Below are positions 31,305-43,228 of a DNA stretch of 64,000 nucleotides, piece by piece. The notes below the pieces were generated by a model, which saw only the letters and a program-made list of their open reading frames with translations, made no database searches and had not been told where the DNA came from. The stretch is from Ustilago trichophora (taxonomy: Eukaryota; Basidiomycota; Ustilaginomycetes; Ustilaginales; Ustilaginaceae). The DNA lies in the NCBI GenBank assembly GCA_900323505.1, contig OOIN01000030.1, forward strand, positions 558,001 to 622,000, read 5' to 3'. The stretch's first letter is position 1; the number at the start of each line of letters is the position of its first letter. The position numbers were made by a program, and so were the translations under genes.

Positions 31305-31738
31305 GGCTATGTCGTCGACACTGTAATACGCTGCAACCTCTGATGTCTCTCTAGGTCTCCAGTCGTAGAGATCTCGATGTCGTCGTTGAATCGGAGGATC
31401 GATGTGAGTGTAAAATGGATGATGATGATGATGATAGCGAACAGATGTTGTTGTTCTTTCTTCTGTGTGTGTTGGAACGCGCTCAGATGTCTATTTTTTC
31501 TGTCGTCTTTATCGGCCGTAAGATTTGTTCATGTGTCTGCTCTTTCGGCAATCGGCGAATTTCCGCCTCCACTCATACAGCAAGGGTCCAGCCAAACGAC
31601 GCACAGATGCATGTTGAGCGATTCAACAAGTTTTGCCACTGTCGAACTCATTGTTATCGAGTAATCTTCCCACCATTCTTCCGACCTCACAATTGACCAC
31701 ACCATTTGACTAATCGGTCCTGAATACATCCCATCGAC
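31305..31738. promoter_or_regulatory. Divergent promoter, Nup53 / FAD oxidoreductase
   Basis: A 434-bp head-to-head spacer with a GAT trinucleotide run at about 31418-31434. No gene is seen. Confidence 0.55.
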
Positions 31739-32935
31739 ATGACAGCAGCAGTCCAACCCACTCGATCCATCGTCATCGTCGGCGGTGGCATTGTTGGTTC
31801 CAGCATCGCCTACTACCTATCTCGTGCTGCAGCAAGTACAGCAGCTCGAGCTGCTACCAGAGTCACTCTCGTCGAAGCCTCTTCGGCACCAGCGCCCGGA
31901 GCTTCGGGCAAAGCAGGAGGCTTCCTGGCACTCGATTGGCACGGTGCCGCCACGGCAAGCTTGGCCGAGCTGAGCTACAAGCTACACCGAGAGCTCGCGG
32001 ACCAGGATGGTGGACACGAAAAATGGGGTTATCGACAAGTAGAAACTTGGCAAGTCAACGTCGACTCGAATCTCACAGACAATCCCAACAAGAAATCCAA
32101 ATCCGCCATTAGCTGGCTAAACAACGATATCGTTCGCTCCACCTCCAATATGGGTGGCGGAGGCTCTACAGCACAGGTGCATCCGGGTCAACTGACCAAG
32201 CATCTCGTGGACGAATCTCGCAAAGCAGGCGTTGAGGTGCTCTTCAACTCGAGAGTTACTAGCTTACGCTTCCAGGATAACCGCAGGGTAGACGGCGTCG
32301 AGATAAAAGATGCCAGATCTGGCGAGACACGGATGATCGATGTTGATGATCTGGTCATTGCAGCTGGACCATGGACGGGGTCGCTTATTACCCAGCTCTT
32401 CCCGCGCACTCTGCTACCTGCGCATCTGAAATCGGCATCGTTGATCGATGGCTCGCGTGCACACAGTGTAGTCATTCAGTCGCCTCCCGGTAAGCCACTA
32501 TCTGCGGACTGCCTCTTTACCGACATGGCGTATGGTCCTGACGGGTCCAAGGCAGGTGCACCCGAACTCTACTGTCGTCCCGATGGTACCGCCTACGTGT
32601 GTGGTGGCTCTGACGACGCTCCTCTGCCCGACACCGCCGATCAAGTCGGATTCGACGAAGAAAAGGTCGCAGCACTTATCGAGCAGAGTAAAGTCCTGTC
32701 GCCCTCGTCACTCGATCTAGACACGGGTGCGACACTACGTGCCAAGCAGTCTTGTTATCTCCCGATCAGCAACCGGACAGGCAACCCGATCATTGGCGGC
32801 AAAGACGGAGTCTATGTAGCAGCGGGTCACTCGTGCTGGGGCATCACTAACTCGCTGGGTACGGGCAAGGTGATGTCGGAGCTGATTGTCGATGGTAAGG
32901 TCAAGAGTGCCAATATCCGCGGGTTGATGCCATGA
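31739..32935 (+). CDS. FAD-dependent oxidoreductase, Tda3-like (DAO family)
   Basis: A 398-residue member of the D-amino-acid-oxidase/glycine-oxidase fold. The N-terminus has the dinucleotide-binding motif VIVGGGIVGSSIAYYLSR, then ASGKAGGFLALDWHG, typical of the fungal Tda3 group. The C-terminus keeps VYVAAGHSCWGITNSLGTGKVMSEL, the FAD-binding closing segment. Yeast Tda3 is linked to late-endosome-to-Golgi traffic, but its chemical reaction is not known to me. It is intronless and starts head to head with Nup53. Confidence 0.85.
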   Translation: MTAAVQPTRSIVIVGGGIVGSSIAYYLSRAAASTAARAATRVTLVEASSAPAPGASGKAGGFLALDWHGAATASLAELSYKLHRELADQDGGHEKWGYRQVETWQVNVDSNLTDNPNKKSKSAISWLNNDIVRSTSNMGGGGSTAQVHPGQLTKHLVDESRKAGVEVLFNSRVTSLRFQDNRRVDGVEIKDARSGETRMIDVDDLVIAAGPWTGSLITQLFPRTLLPAHLKSASLIDGSRAHSVVIQSPPGKPLSADCLFTDMAYGPDGSKAGAPELYCRPDGTAYVCGGSDDAPLPDTADQVGFDEEKVAALIEQSKVLSPSSLDLDTGATLRAKQSCYLPISNRTGNPIIGGKDGVYVAAGHSCWGITNSLGTGKVMSELIVDGKVKSANIRGLMP

Positions 32936-35900
32936 AGTAGATACTTCGGCACTTCCGGCTACCTTCAATCATCAAGAGATTCGAGTAATACAATGACACG
33001 CCCCGTATCATCGTTTGGCCCCGCCCGAAACATATACACGTGCCAAGTAGGCGAGGGGTCCGCGTACCCGAGGATGAGTTTGACCTGGGTTTTGAGACCT
33101 CTCACGAGTTGAAGCGCTTTTTGGCTTTTTGTTGCTCCATGAAGAGCAATCAGGGTCAGGATTCGGGCCGAAAGGCTTGGCTTTGCAGAGCAAAGCGTCT
33201 GCGTCTGCGTCTTGCAAGCCACCACTGAGATGAGCGCAATGAGGTATGAGAGTTGCGCTGGCGAATGCAAATTCAGAGCAGAAGCCGGCTTGGCTGGCCG
33301 TATTGTGCAGTACAGTACTGTACCTGGAGGAAAAGCTGTACGTTGCCGACAAATGCTGCGGAGGAACTTGTGTGCAAGGTACGCGAGGCAACCTCGGTTC
33401 TGGTTGCGAGGGTCAGCCCCATTGCGGCGTCACAGTCGAAATTGAAGGCGAACAAACATGGACAATAGTTGAAGGTCGGTGCGAAGACTAGGACAGATGG
33501 CTTCAGAGGAGCAACGTCATCAGATAAAAGGAGCATGGACCCTGACACGGAAAGTTGAGAACGTGCCCATTTTGTTGACAGGTAGACGCAGTCATAGGTG
33601 CGAGCTTGGGAAGCGAGTTCAAAAAAAAGATTGTCTGATGAGCTACATATGCATCCTTGATGAAGGTTGTCGAGAGCCTAGAAGACGTGGCCAAGAGGTT
33701 CGGCAGCAACGTGATGGCCGAAGCCCAGAAAAGTGGGGTGATGTCTATATCGCAGATGCGATGTATGACCTCCATACTTAGGGATGGTTCATGTTCGGCA
33801 CGGTAAGTTTCGGAGTCGGAATACGGTACTGTATTCGGAAGGCTATGGAGCAGAGCGGCAGGCGGAGAAGGGAAAAGCCTCCAAAATGTTGATCCACAGA
33901 CGGCTTGCATCTGAAGAACCGCAGGTTGGGACATTCAAGTCGCCGGCAGCCGCGGTATTGGAACGTAGCGGCAAGCTGTGAAGCGGCCATTGAACTTGGC
34001 AACTTGTGACAGGGAATCTCGGGTGGATGGCTTCGACACCATGATGCTCCTCTTTGCACAAAATCAACAGTTGTCGGTGTTTGAAGCAACCATGCCGAAA
34101 CAAGCGGTGCCTGGCAGCTCGTTTGCAAAAAATACGGGCTTAAGCGATTGTTTACGTGCGCGCAAGGCACCGTTAGATGATGTTGGAAGGCGTTCAACAC
34201 AAGTTTGGGGGTCGAGGACCAGTATGAGAGAGAGTATGTTGAGCGAGATGGGATTCTCGGACGTGTGACGACAGAGGCATAAGAGCGCAGTGTGGCGAAT
34301 CCTGATGGTCGAAACGCGCATTGAGCAGTGATTGGATACAAATTGTATGCACTCGAGGGAACGTGGACAGCTCGGTTAAATGCGACAAATGGTCCACTCA
34401 AAAGAATTGGTTTCAAGATGGATGGAGCCTTTTGGCGGCGTTCTTTAGCATGTGTGGAGATACTCTCAGCCCACTTTATTTTTTTTGGCTGCGATCGTCA
34501 TCATCGACATCATCACATTGCATTCATTGCGTTTCCAACGATGCGAAGCAGCGCATACTTGCCACACTTTTTGTGATTCCTTTGCGATGAGGCCGTGCGT
34601 TCCGATGGAAAAAGCCAGAGCATGGAGTGGTCACAGGATGGTTCAAGTCGATCCAGAAATTGGTGCACAGAGGGAGGCAAATTGATTCGCCAGCGAAATG
34701 GACTGCTCCGAGAGGCCTCCGCGTTGCCTCTAGATTCTTCTGCAAAATGGGAAACGGATGTCCCAATGGCATACGTTAAGCGCAGATCTCGGATTCTGTC
34801 CTTCGCCCGATCTTTTGCCCAAGTCACACGACTCTTGCCATCAGGATGCAGTCTGCTGCAAGGCAAAGTGAAACGGGAGTCGAAAGCGGAAGCGGAGTCA
34901 AGAGAAGGGAGAAGCGGTTGCACTGGATTTGAATTTGAACCCGCGGAGAGTTTCTGCTTTTGAAAATCCAACTCGTGTTGAAAAGGTTGTTTGGTGCACA
35001 AGCTTGGATTTTTCAACTCGAGACTGCAGCTAACAGTTGGAATTCCTTTCACCTTCTGGGTGCTCGTATCCAAGCGAGGCTCGTTTGGACGGCACACAGT
35101 ACAGTCCACCTCTTTTTTTTGGAGAGGTTTCATTTCCGCATCGGTGCAGACCTGGCCGCACTGCAACACCAAGACTTTTTATGTCAGAGCGAAGCTCTCA
35201 AAGATGGTTTCGTCTTCAGTACTACCAGCTGATGCTTGAGCATGTGGCAATTGATGTGATAGAGACGAAACAGAAGGATATGTGGGCGTAGAGCAACTGA
35301 AAATGGGCCGAATCAAGACTCAGTAATGACGAATGGACGGACGGCGAAATCAGGTGTCGCGGTGGATTTGTGGCTTTACATATGCGCACAACGTTGCTCG
35401 TCCAGGACGATACAGACTGAGGATGAGAAAAGTCACATGTGATGTAGTCGGCGTCTTGACCAAGCGTGCGTCTGGGACTAACACTATCCAGCTTTCCATC
35501 CGCAAGCGCATGCTCTATGGCCACACACGGATCGGACTACACTGAATACAACAACCTTGATTCAAGGCTAAAGTAAGCTGCCACCGGATGCTTGCCCCGC
35601 TTTGTTCCTAAGTAGAGCACGTTTGTCATGCGTTTCTTGCGCCTGTGTGAGCTTGTAAGACAGAGCTCTCATTGCTCAGTACGAGAAACGTGGACGAGCA
35701 GAGGTCATGATCCTCTGTCATCAGCATTCATGATTCTCTCGGCTGCTGGTCTCCGGCGTGTTGGTGCGGACCCTCTCTCTCTGTCTTTCTCCAAGTGAGG
35801 ATTTTTTGGATGAGCGCACCACTAAAACACCCAGAAACGAAAAATGATTTGAGCTGTTTTGGTTAACTTAGCTGCCTCGCCTGCCTCGCCTGCCTCGCCT

Positions 35901-36469
35901 GCCTTGCTGCCTCTTGTTCCTCGCTGGCTGAAAAAGTCCAGTTTGCCGGACAGTGCTCTTCATTCTCCACCTCTGTCTCGTCTAGTCTCCGCTCTTGGGC
36001 CTCAATGGTTAACTTTACGACGCGCACCGTTGGCTTCTTCGGCTCTGTTGCCTGAGCCTACGGATGAAAAAAACCAAGAAGAAAAAAAAAAAAAATCCGA
36101 CCGCATCGCCGGCACATCCGAATGTGCGCCGTTCTTCCTGAGTGTGTGTGTGCGTGTATTTCTCTCAAGAGACTCTCTCTTTCTGCATTCTGCCTCTTCG
36201 CTCTCCTCCGGTACAGCTCGCCCAATTTGCCTCTGGTTAGTGCAGCTAGCCTTGTCGATCCCTTCTGGGCCTTATAAGGATCCTTCACCTTGCAAGATTC
36301 CCTACCCTCAGTTGGCCAGTCGTCACCGTCCCCCTACGAGGTTCCTCCCTTCCGACCACTCACCTCGACCGACAACGCTTGCTCGCCCTTCCATCGGCAC
36401 ACTCGAAGGTGCTCTCTACCTTCTCTTGCTGATCACCCCGAGGTCGACTCTCCCTTCCTCTTCATCACC
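32936..36469. other. Long gene-poor region upstream of MFS transporter
   Basis: Across 3.5 kb I find no frame with recognisable protein character on either strand. Open frames up to about 220 residues exist (for example 34513-35172 minus) but lack ATG starts or low-complexity/domain signals. Visible structure includes a perfect 14-nt palindrome GTACAGTACTGTAC near 33309-33322 and a 9-bp CTGCCTCGC repeat (about 35872-35907). There is also a CT-rich stretch from 35860 to the transporter ATG, which is probably its 5' leader. The region may be a large promoter, decayed gene remains or noncoding RNA. Confidence 0.5.
35872..35907. repeat. 9-bp tandem repeat CTGCCTCGC (x4)
   Basis: Four tandem nonamers, the last diverged, about 560 bp upstream of the transporter start. 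Confidence 0.9.
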
Positions 36470-38464
36470 ATGACTGAGCCTCAGACCGAAATGGCTTCGG
36501 TCTCTTCGTCCAGCCACGCTGCCCCTTCGCATTCTTCCGGCTCGACTCCCAACGAGCATCACTCGAATCTCAACGCTGCTCAGTCTAGCGTCCTCGACGA
36601 GACCCTCTTTCCCGCCGACTCGTACACCAGCGATACAAAGACCTACTGGGCCGATCTCCCCTTCTGGGAAAAGACGAAATGGGTCAACGCTCAGTCCAAC
36701 GCCGAAGCCCGCCGCGAGCTCGGTCAGATTGGTGGCATGTTCAAGCGCGACCCTCTTTCGCCTCTCCGCGCCTACTACAACAACTATGTCATCACCGGTC
36801 TCGGTCTCTTTGTCGAAGGATACACCCTCTTCTCGGTCGGTAACCTCAAGCCTCTCTTCAAGGCCGTCTGGCCTCAGTGCTGGAAGACGCACCGCGTCTG
36901 CAACGAAAACTGGGACTCTGCCATCGACTATCTCGAAATCGTCGGTATCATTGTCGGCCAGATCCTCGTCGGTATCGAGGGTGACTGGATCGGTCGTCGC
37001 TTCGGTATGGTCCAAGATGCTCTCATCATGACTCTCGGTTCCATCATGCTCACCGCCATGTGGGGCACCAGCCTCAACGGCTGGGTCATTTGCTACGCCT
37101 GGTCTGTTTTCGTCTATGGTATTGGTGTCGGTGGTGAATACCCCATGACCTCGACTCGTGCCATGGAGGGAACCGGTTCCGGCCGTGCTGCTACTACCGG
37201 CGACCGAATGCACCGTGGAAGGAAGGTGGCCCTCTCCTTCTTGATGCAGGGTTGGGGTCAGCTCGCCAATCAGGCCGTCCTCATCATTGGCTTGCTCATC
37301 TTCCACGGTTCCCTCGATGCTCCTTACAGCGAGACCTCGACTCAGTGGACTTTTCGTGTTCAGTTTGGTATCATTGCCGTCTTCACCCTCTACCTCGCCT
37401 ACATTCGTTTCTACCGCATGAAGTACGCACAGGACCAGGCTCTCCAGCAGGCAAAGAAGCGTCTCAACACTTCCGGGTACGATGTCAAGTCGCTCAAGCT
37501 CTCGCTTAGCCACTACTGGCACCGTCTCGTCGGAACTGCCGGTGGCTGGTTCGCCAACGACTTCTTCTTCTATGGTAACAAGATCTTCTCGGGTATCTTT
37601 ATCAACATCATTACCGGTGGTAACAGCAACCTCGAGACCATCTGGACCTACAACCTCTACAACATCATCGTCTCGCTCGTCGGATACTACCTCGCTGCCA
37701 TTCTCATGGACCACAAGCAGTACGGCCGAAAGTGGATGCAGGCCAACGGTTTCGTCGCCGATTTCATTCTCTTTATCATCGGCGCTGCCATGTTCAACAC
37801 GCTTACCAAGCCCGGTTCTGGTATCAAGGCGTTCCAGGCCATCTACTTCCTCTCGTCCTTCTTCAACCAGTTTGGTCCCAACTCGACCTCGTTCTTGCTC
37901 GCTGCCGAGGTGTTCCCTGCCTCGATTCGTGCCACTTCGCACGGTGTCTCTGCTGCCGTCGGCAAGCTTGGTGCTCTCGCTCCCGCCATTCTGTACAACT
38001 ACATTGACAACCACACCAAGTTCTGGGTTGTCTCGTGGTTCGGTCTGCTCGGCTGGATCTTGACCATGGTCTTCATTCCTGACACCACCGGTCTCGACCT
38101 TCGCGAGCAGGAACGATACTGGGAGTGTGTCGTCCAGGGCCGCGAGCAGGATTACCACGGCGTTGCCATCCACCCTCGTCACCTTTCGCTCTGGGAGCGA
38201 GTGGTGCTCAAGCGACACCGTCATTACAACCCTGAGCTCGACCGTCAGCAAAAGATGGCCGAACTCGAGGCTCTCTTCCACTCGAGCAAAGCCGAGAAGC
38301 TCGCCGACGGTGAACCTGTCGGTGATGACATGATGGAGGCCGATCTCCAGCTCTACTTCCAGTCGCTCGCCGACGGTCAAGGCGCCAACAAGAAGTTGCA
38401 GCCTACCCAGGATTCGAGCGCCAAACACCCTTCCAAGCTTGCCGAGATTGAGAAGAGGTTGTGA
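36470..38464 (+). CDS. MFS transporter, phosphate/metabolite (PHS-like)
   Basis: A 664-residue major facilitator transporter starting at MTEPQTEM (the frame is open further upstream, but this ATG follows a CACC context). Loop 2-3 has the MFS motif GDWIGRRFG, then GVGGEYPMTSTRAME as in PHS-type inorganic-phosphate and glycerophosphodiester transporters. About 12 membrane spans lie between residues 90 and 555; the N- and C-terminal tails are long and hydrophilic (LREQERYW after the last span). Codons are strongly biased to C- or T-ending forms (CTC, GGT, ATC, AAG), suggesting high expression. That bias is why the reverse strand is also open for nearly the whole gene. The substrate could be phosphate, inositol phosphodiesters or carboxylates. 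Confidence 0.88.
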   Translation: MTEPQTEMASVSSSSHAAPSHSSGSTPNEHHSNLNAAQSSVLDETLFPADSYTSDTKTYWADLPFWEKTKWVNAQSNAEARRELGQIGGMFKRDPLSPLRAYYNNYVITGLGLFVEGYTLFSVGNLKPLFKAVWPQCWKTHRVCNENWDSAIDYLEIVGIIVGQILVGIEGDWIGRRFGMVQDALIMTLGSIMLTAMWGTSLNGWVICYAWSVFVYGIGVGGEYPMTSTRAMEGTGSGRAATTGDRMHRGRKVALSFLMQGWGQLANQAVLIIGLLIFHGSLDAPYSETSTQWTFRVQFGIIAVFTLYLAYIRFYRMKYAQDQALQQAKKRLNTSGYDVKSLKLSLSHYWHRLVGTAGGWFANDFFFYGNKIFSGIFINIITGGNSNLETIWTYNLYNIIVSLVGYYLAAILMDHKQYGRKWMQANGFVADFILFIIGAAMFNTLTKPGSGIKAFQAIYFLSSFFNQFGPNSTSFLLAAEVFPASIRATSHGVSAAVGKLGALAPAILYNYIDNHTKFWVVSWFGLLGWILTMVFIPDTTGLDLREQERYWECVVQGREQDYHGVAIHPRHLSLWERVVLKRHRHYNPELDRQQKMAELEALFHSSKAEKLADGEPVGDDMMEADLQLYFQSLADGQGANKKLQPTQDSSAKHPSKLAEIEKRL

Positions 38465-39724
38465 GCAAAGGCACACCCACTATTGGATTTCTTCTCATCT
38501 GCATCTCTGGACTAGACGCTTCATGTACATTTCGTTTTTGCGACTCATCATCATCATTATCATCATTCGCATGCAAGTTTAATCATTGGTTTCCATTGCT
38601 TTCCACGTCTTCAGTGATAGTATGTGTGGTTTTTGTTGTCTATTATGTGAATCTCCGTGTCTCGTGATTGCTCTGTGTGCTTTGACTGGAGCATCGGTAA
38701 CGACTGAGCTTGCATTAATGGAGGTTTCGTTGTAACACATGGAAATCTGAAACTACACGAGTGAGACTGATCTGTTACGGGAGAAGTGCAGCTATATATA
38801 CGCACTCTTCACTAACGTCTGGTAACATTAGAACGACGCAGTGGCCGAGTGGTAACAAAGGTCTTCGATTTCTTCATGTCTATTTGACCGTTTCTTGCAG
38901 GGATGGTGTCGTCGGGATCGTAAGTTCGACGCCTCTTCTGTGCGATAATTATTCGTGTGGGTATCAGTTTGGAATAAGTCTAAAAACTAGGCCGGGTTGG
39001 CTTGAACCGACGCATCTAGGCTCTAGGTTCAAGTAAAAATCTCCTCACCTTGCAAAACTTCGAACAAAAGCATCAGCAACAAGTGGATTGATTCCTGGTA
39101 AGATCTGTCTTCAGTTGTCCGTTGCACTCACACTCACAGATTGATGATACAGATAGCAGAGAAATGCTCAATGATGGCGCTATATACCAGGTGAAAAGAC
39201 GCTTGAGAGGGCGTAGTTCAAATTTTTTGCCTCTTTTTTCAACCCTTTTTCTTTTTCACTTTTGATTTCCTTGATCTTTAAAAACAAGCAAGCCTAGTCG
39301 ATTCTCTTTTCATATAACGAGAACTTCATTCATTGGAACTGCCTGCGTGAGGAACAAGTCATAAACCAATCTTACAGTCCAACAGAGCAAGACATGAAAG
39401 ATTACAGCATATCGCATTCCATAACAGTGAGGAGAACAATCAGACTGGTTGAATTCATATCGCTCCTCTAACCCAGTTCCTACACAGACAAAGTTTATGC
39501 ACCTATCAAATCCTATAAACAATTGATCCGGCACACCATCCCTCGATCTACCAACCATCAAAAAAGTACATTCGACATGACAGACGAAACCTCATCCACT
39601 CACCACCACTCCACCACACCCTACCCACACACACAGAGTAGGAAGCAAACGACGAATCAATAAACCGAAATAACATTTTTTTTTTTTGGTTGTTTCTTCT
39701 TGTTCAAAAAGAACCTCCCCAAAT
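38465..39724. other. Convergent 3' intergenic region
   Basis: This lies between the stop codons of the MFS gene and ubc2; 1.26 kb with no convincing protein gene. A tRNA-like pair of pol III boxes lies at 38842-38933 (see findings). Several T- and CT-rich stretches occur. Confidence 0.5.
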
Positions 39725-42488
39725 TCACATAGAAGCAACAGTCGCACCCCCCAACCCCTGCCCCGCACCAACACTCGCATAATCCTGACCCAAAGAACCA
39801 TCATACAACGGCGAACCAGCAGCCACCTCAACAGCACCATTACCACCATTACCAATGGCGCTGCTATTGCTGGCATGTATGAATCTAGAATCCTGACTGG
39901 TGAAAGCAGAAAGAGCATTATTCGACGGAGATTTAGCCAAGCTCGCTGCACCGCCACTTGCACCACCACCACCACCACCACCACTAGTTGAGTTAGATGA
40001 AGAAGACAATTTGCCAATATACCAACTAGGAACCCAACCTCTGGCATGTCCATCTCGTTCCTGAACGCAATACGACCAGTGGTTATAGCGTTTAAACACG
40101 CGTAAACGTTCATCTTTCCTCAAATCCAAATCTCCTTCTGCACTCTGGTAGTCCATCAACATAATCCCGGGCGTACTGGTGCTTGTAATAAGTGCGGGCG
40201 GGATAGATGCCCGTTTGGCATCCATCTTAGATGCTCCGCTACCGGTGATGGTAGAGAATGTAGGTGTGCTAGGGTTCGAGATGGTGCTAGGACCCGATCG
40301 CATATGTGACGAAACAACTTCGGCATCAACTATGCTACCCAAAGGTCGACTGGTCTCGAGCAAGCAACCGGCAGGAACCCACCCTGAAGCGTACTCTGCG
40401 CGGTAGTTGCTATATGTAATGCCGTCATCTTCGCCCGAGCTCGTTTCGCTGGCAGGTACGCTATACACGACATCTCCCGCGCCATCGCCTTTGGCGTCTC
40501 GTTGAACAATCCACCACCCTTTGGCCTTGTTGATGACGACAAACGTGTCGCCTACGTTGACGTCAAATTCATCATCGCGCTCTGGCATGTATGGGTAAAT
40601 GGCTACGGCATACGTCTTTGCCACCTTGTTGCGTTCGGGCAAGTCTGCTGCTGGGCCAACTTCGACAGGGTTGGAAGCGTTGGTTACCACGGCACCGGGT
40701 GGTGGTGTGCCAGCGACGATACGACGGCGATCGGCTCGAGGCGCGGAACGCTTCTTGGCAGAAGTACTGCCTTCGCTCTCGCGCTCTTGCAGCTTGGATG
40801 CCGCTTTCGCCTCTGCGATGGCGATTGGCGATTTGACGTCGCGGATGTGCCGAAGCATGAACACGGGACTCTGCTCGTTCTCCTTGAGCTTCTGAAAGAG
40901 GAGGAGGGGCTTCTCGTCGTAGCTGAGACATCGTTCGGTCTTGCCATAACAGATAAAGAGGGCGTACTTGCGCCAGTCATCGTTGATCTTGTACTTTTTG
41001 AGCGCCGCTGGCAACACCTTGTAGCAAGGGTCGTCGAGGGTGACGCGGAACGACTTGTACGGATTGCTGTCCGATGAGTTGTTGTTGTTGTTGCTGGCAG
41101 ATACTGCAGCAGAGGCAGAAGAGGACGAACCCGTCGCCGATTTGGCATTAGGTTCTGATAAAGTGGCCGCCGAGGTGTCCTTGCGATCGTCGCGCTCTGT
41201 TGCCGAACTCGCTGCTGTGCTGCTGTTGCTCGCGATGCCAGTGTTGCTGATGGTGGTGTTGTTGTTGTTGTTGCTGCTGCTAGCAAAAGGAGAAGTGGCA
41301 CTCGTCGAAAGAGCATTCGTAGCGCCGAGGGAGCCGGCACGAGGTCGTGAGGGACCGGCTGCGTCGGGTTGTGCAAGTGCGTTTTGGTGAGCGAGTCGAC
41401 GGGTTGGACTGACCATGGAGTTGGCACCTGCACTAGACGGCTGCTGCTGCTGCTGCTGCTGCTGCTGTGGCAGTTGCTGGGGAAAGCCAGGCTGGGAACC
41501 GAGCGAGGTGGGCGTGGCTGACGGTGTTGACTGCGTGGGCGAGAGATCAGTCGGTCCAACTGCAGCGGACGAACTGGCGACATAAGAGTGCGCAGTGGTG
41601 GTGGGCGTCATTGGCGAATTGCCGCCGACGCTATCTGATCTCGAAGATGTCACGGTGGCTGGCTTGAAGCCGCTCATGGCATGGCCTGCTGGGTATGCGA
41701 AGCCAGAGCGAGATGGGGAGACGAGACCACCAAAGTTGCGAGACGTTGGCGATTCGAGCGGCAGGCTGGACCCAGCAGTAGAAGCAAGATCCGAGTTGGA
41801 TCCATAGCCCGACATGGAAGTAGCGCTGCTCTCGGAAGAGTTGTGGGAATGGAGCGAATTGGATACGAGTGTGATGGGTGTGTCGATCGAGTGAGCCTTG
41901 ACACCGACGTGTCTTGCTACGGACGCCATGTCCTGTTGAAAACGAGCGAGATAGTCTGCGAGTCGGAGAATCTGTGACTCTAAAAGACGGATGCGGTCGT
42001 CTCGTTGGCGAAGCGCACCGGCCATATGTGCTGTTGTGAGCGCATTGGTGGCGTGCTCTTGAGCTTCGACGGCTTTAGGGATCCAATCGCCATCTTGGAT
42101 GGGGATGCCGAACTGTTGTTTGAGACGATAGATGGCGGACAGAAGGGCGAGACGCTGACCGATGGTTACGACGCCGATATCCTTGAGTGCCTCATCATCG
42201 AGCAAGACGAGGACATCGCCGGTGATGCCGTTGGACTTGAAGTCTCTTGCGTATTTGGGTAGGCCAACGGTGGAAAGCCAGTCGACGACCTGCTGCTCTG
42301 ACCACTTGTTGACGTGCACCGTCGGTGATGACTTGGGACTTTGTGAGGTCATGCTTGATGGAGTCTCAGCCGAGATGGTTCGGTTCTGTATCGGCGAGGC
42401 CGAGCTTGGTGGGGGTTGTTCAACGCGTTGCTCTGCGGATGATTCAAGGAGATACGCCACTGACCATCAACTCCATCTTGTCGCGCAT
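39725..42488 (-). CDS. ubc2: Ubc2/Ste50-type adaptor (SAM-RA-SH3-SH3)
   Basis: A mating/MAPK adaptor of the Ubc2 type. Positions are counted from the internal Met at 42352. The SAM domain lies at about 16-80 (WSEQQVVDWLSTVGLPKYAR). A Ras-association domain is at about 430-505 (KSFRVTLDDPCYKVL, ALFICYG, FMLRHIRD). Two SH3 domains follow at about 577-670 (AVAIYPYMPERDDEFDV, GWVPAGCL) and 728-782 (MLMDYQSAEGDLDL, GWVPSWY). SAM-RA is shared with yeast Ste50; the added SH3 pair is the basidiomycete arrangement. The N-terminus probably comes from a short first exon, 42465-42488 (MRDKMELM), spliced through a GTCAGT...ACAG intron (42386-42464) in phase 0 to exon 2 (39725-42385). This gives 894 residues. 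The first in-frame ATG without splicing is 42352. Confidence 0.9.
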
Positions 42489-42747
42489 CCGACGAGCGTG
42501 GGAAGATATACGTGATCGATTTGCGGTGACTCCGAAAGATGCTGCTGCTGCCGAATGGAGTCAATAATGGTGGCACGCCAATCAGAACCGTGGACAAGTC
42601 AGATGTCGGAAGAGCCGAGCTGAGCACAGTGTCGGGGTGCAACGATGAACTCTATGCTGAATGCGTGTTTTACAGCGGCACTTCAGACTATCAATAGAGA
42701 CGTGATAGATAGTTGTGTGATGAGTCGAGTCGATGTTTGTGATCGTA

Positions 42748-42780
<33 letters not shown>
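42748..42780. repeat. ATG trinucleotide microsatellite
   Basis: Eleven uninterrupted ATG units. Confidence 0.95.
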
Positions 42781-43119
42781 TCGTGGCTGCAATGTGAATC
42801 AGATGGATAGAACAATAGTGTGTGATGTGAGTGCGAGCGGACCAGCAATCCAAGCTGCACCCTTGATTGTTTCCATCCGAACAAAATGCAGCTTTCGCGC
42901 GGCTCGCGTAGGCCAGCCGCATCATCACTCTCAAACAGACAAACTCAACTTGGGCCACCACTTCATTTTCTACAACGCTGCTGAAAATAGCTTAGACCAA
43001 TTTGGAACGCGCTCTTCACACCGCTGCCCAGCTGCCTCGGCGCTTTCTGAGCTGAATTTCAAACACGTACCGTTGTACTCCTTGAAAGGTCGAGATAGCA
43101 TCTCTCAGACTGACAATAG

Positions 43120-43137
43120 ACACACACACACACACAC
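43120..43137. repeat. CA dinucleotide microsatellite
   Basis: About nine AC units just downstream of the Rsc9-like gene in the transcription sense of ubc2. Confidence 0.9.
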
Positions 43138-43228
43138 TCTCTCACTCCATTCTTGACTGGAGTCTCTCAATCTGAAAGATCGGAAAAAAAGAGATTCTCT
43201 CGTTCATTTGATTGCTTTTGGAAGCCCG

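Larger units (their letters stand above)
42489..43228. other. Intergenic region with GAT and CA microsatellites
   Basis: This lies between ubc2 (start side) and the Rsc9-like gene (stop side), both minus. It holds the ubc2 promoter, an ATG/GAT trinucleotide run (42748-42780) and a CA run (43120-43137). No gene is seen. Confidence 0.6.

Noticed and set aside
34513..35172. 219-residue minus-strand open frame in the gene-poor block
   Set aside because: It begins with TTG, has no recognisable motif and no splice-linked partner exon.
36416..38476. 686-residue open frame on the minus strand
   Set aside because: It is the reverse complement of the MFS transporter. Strong C/T third-position bias removes antisense stops; the peptide has no domain character.
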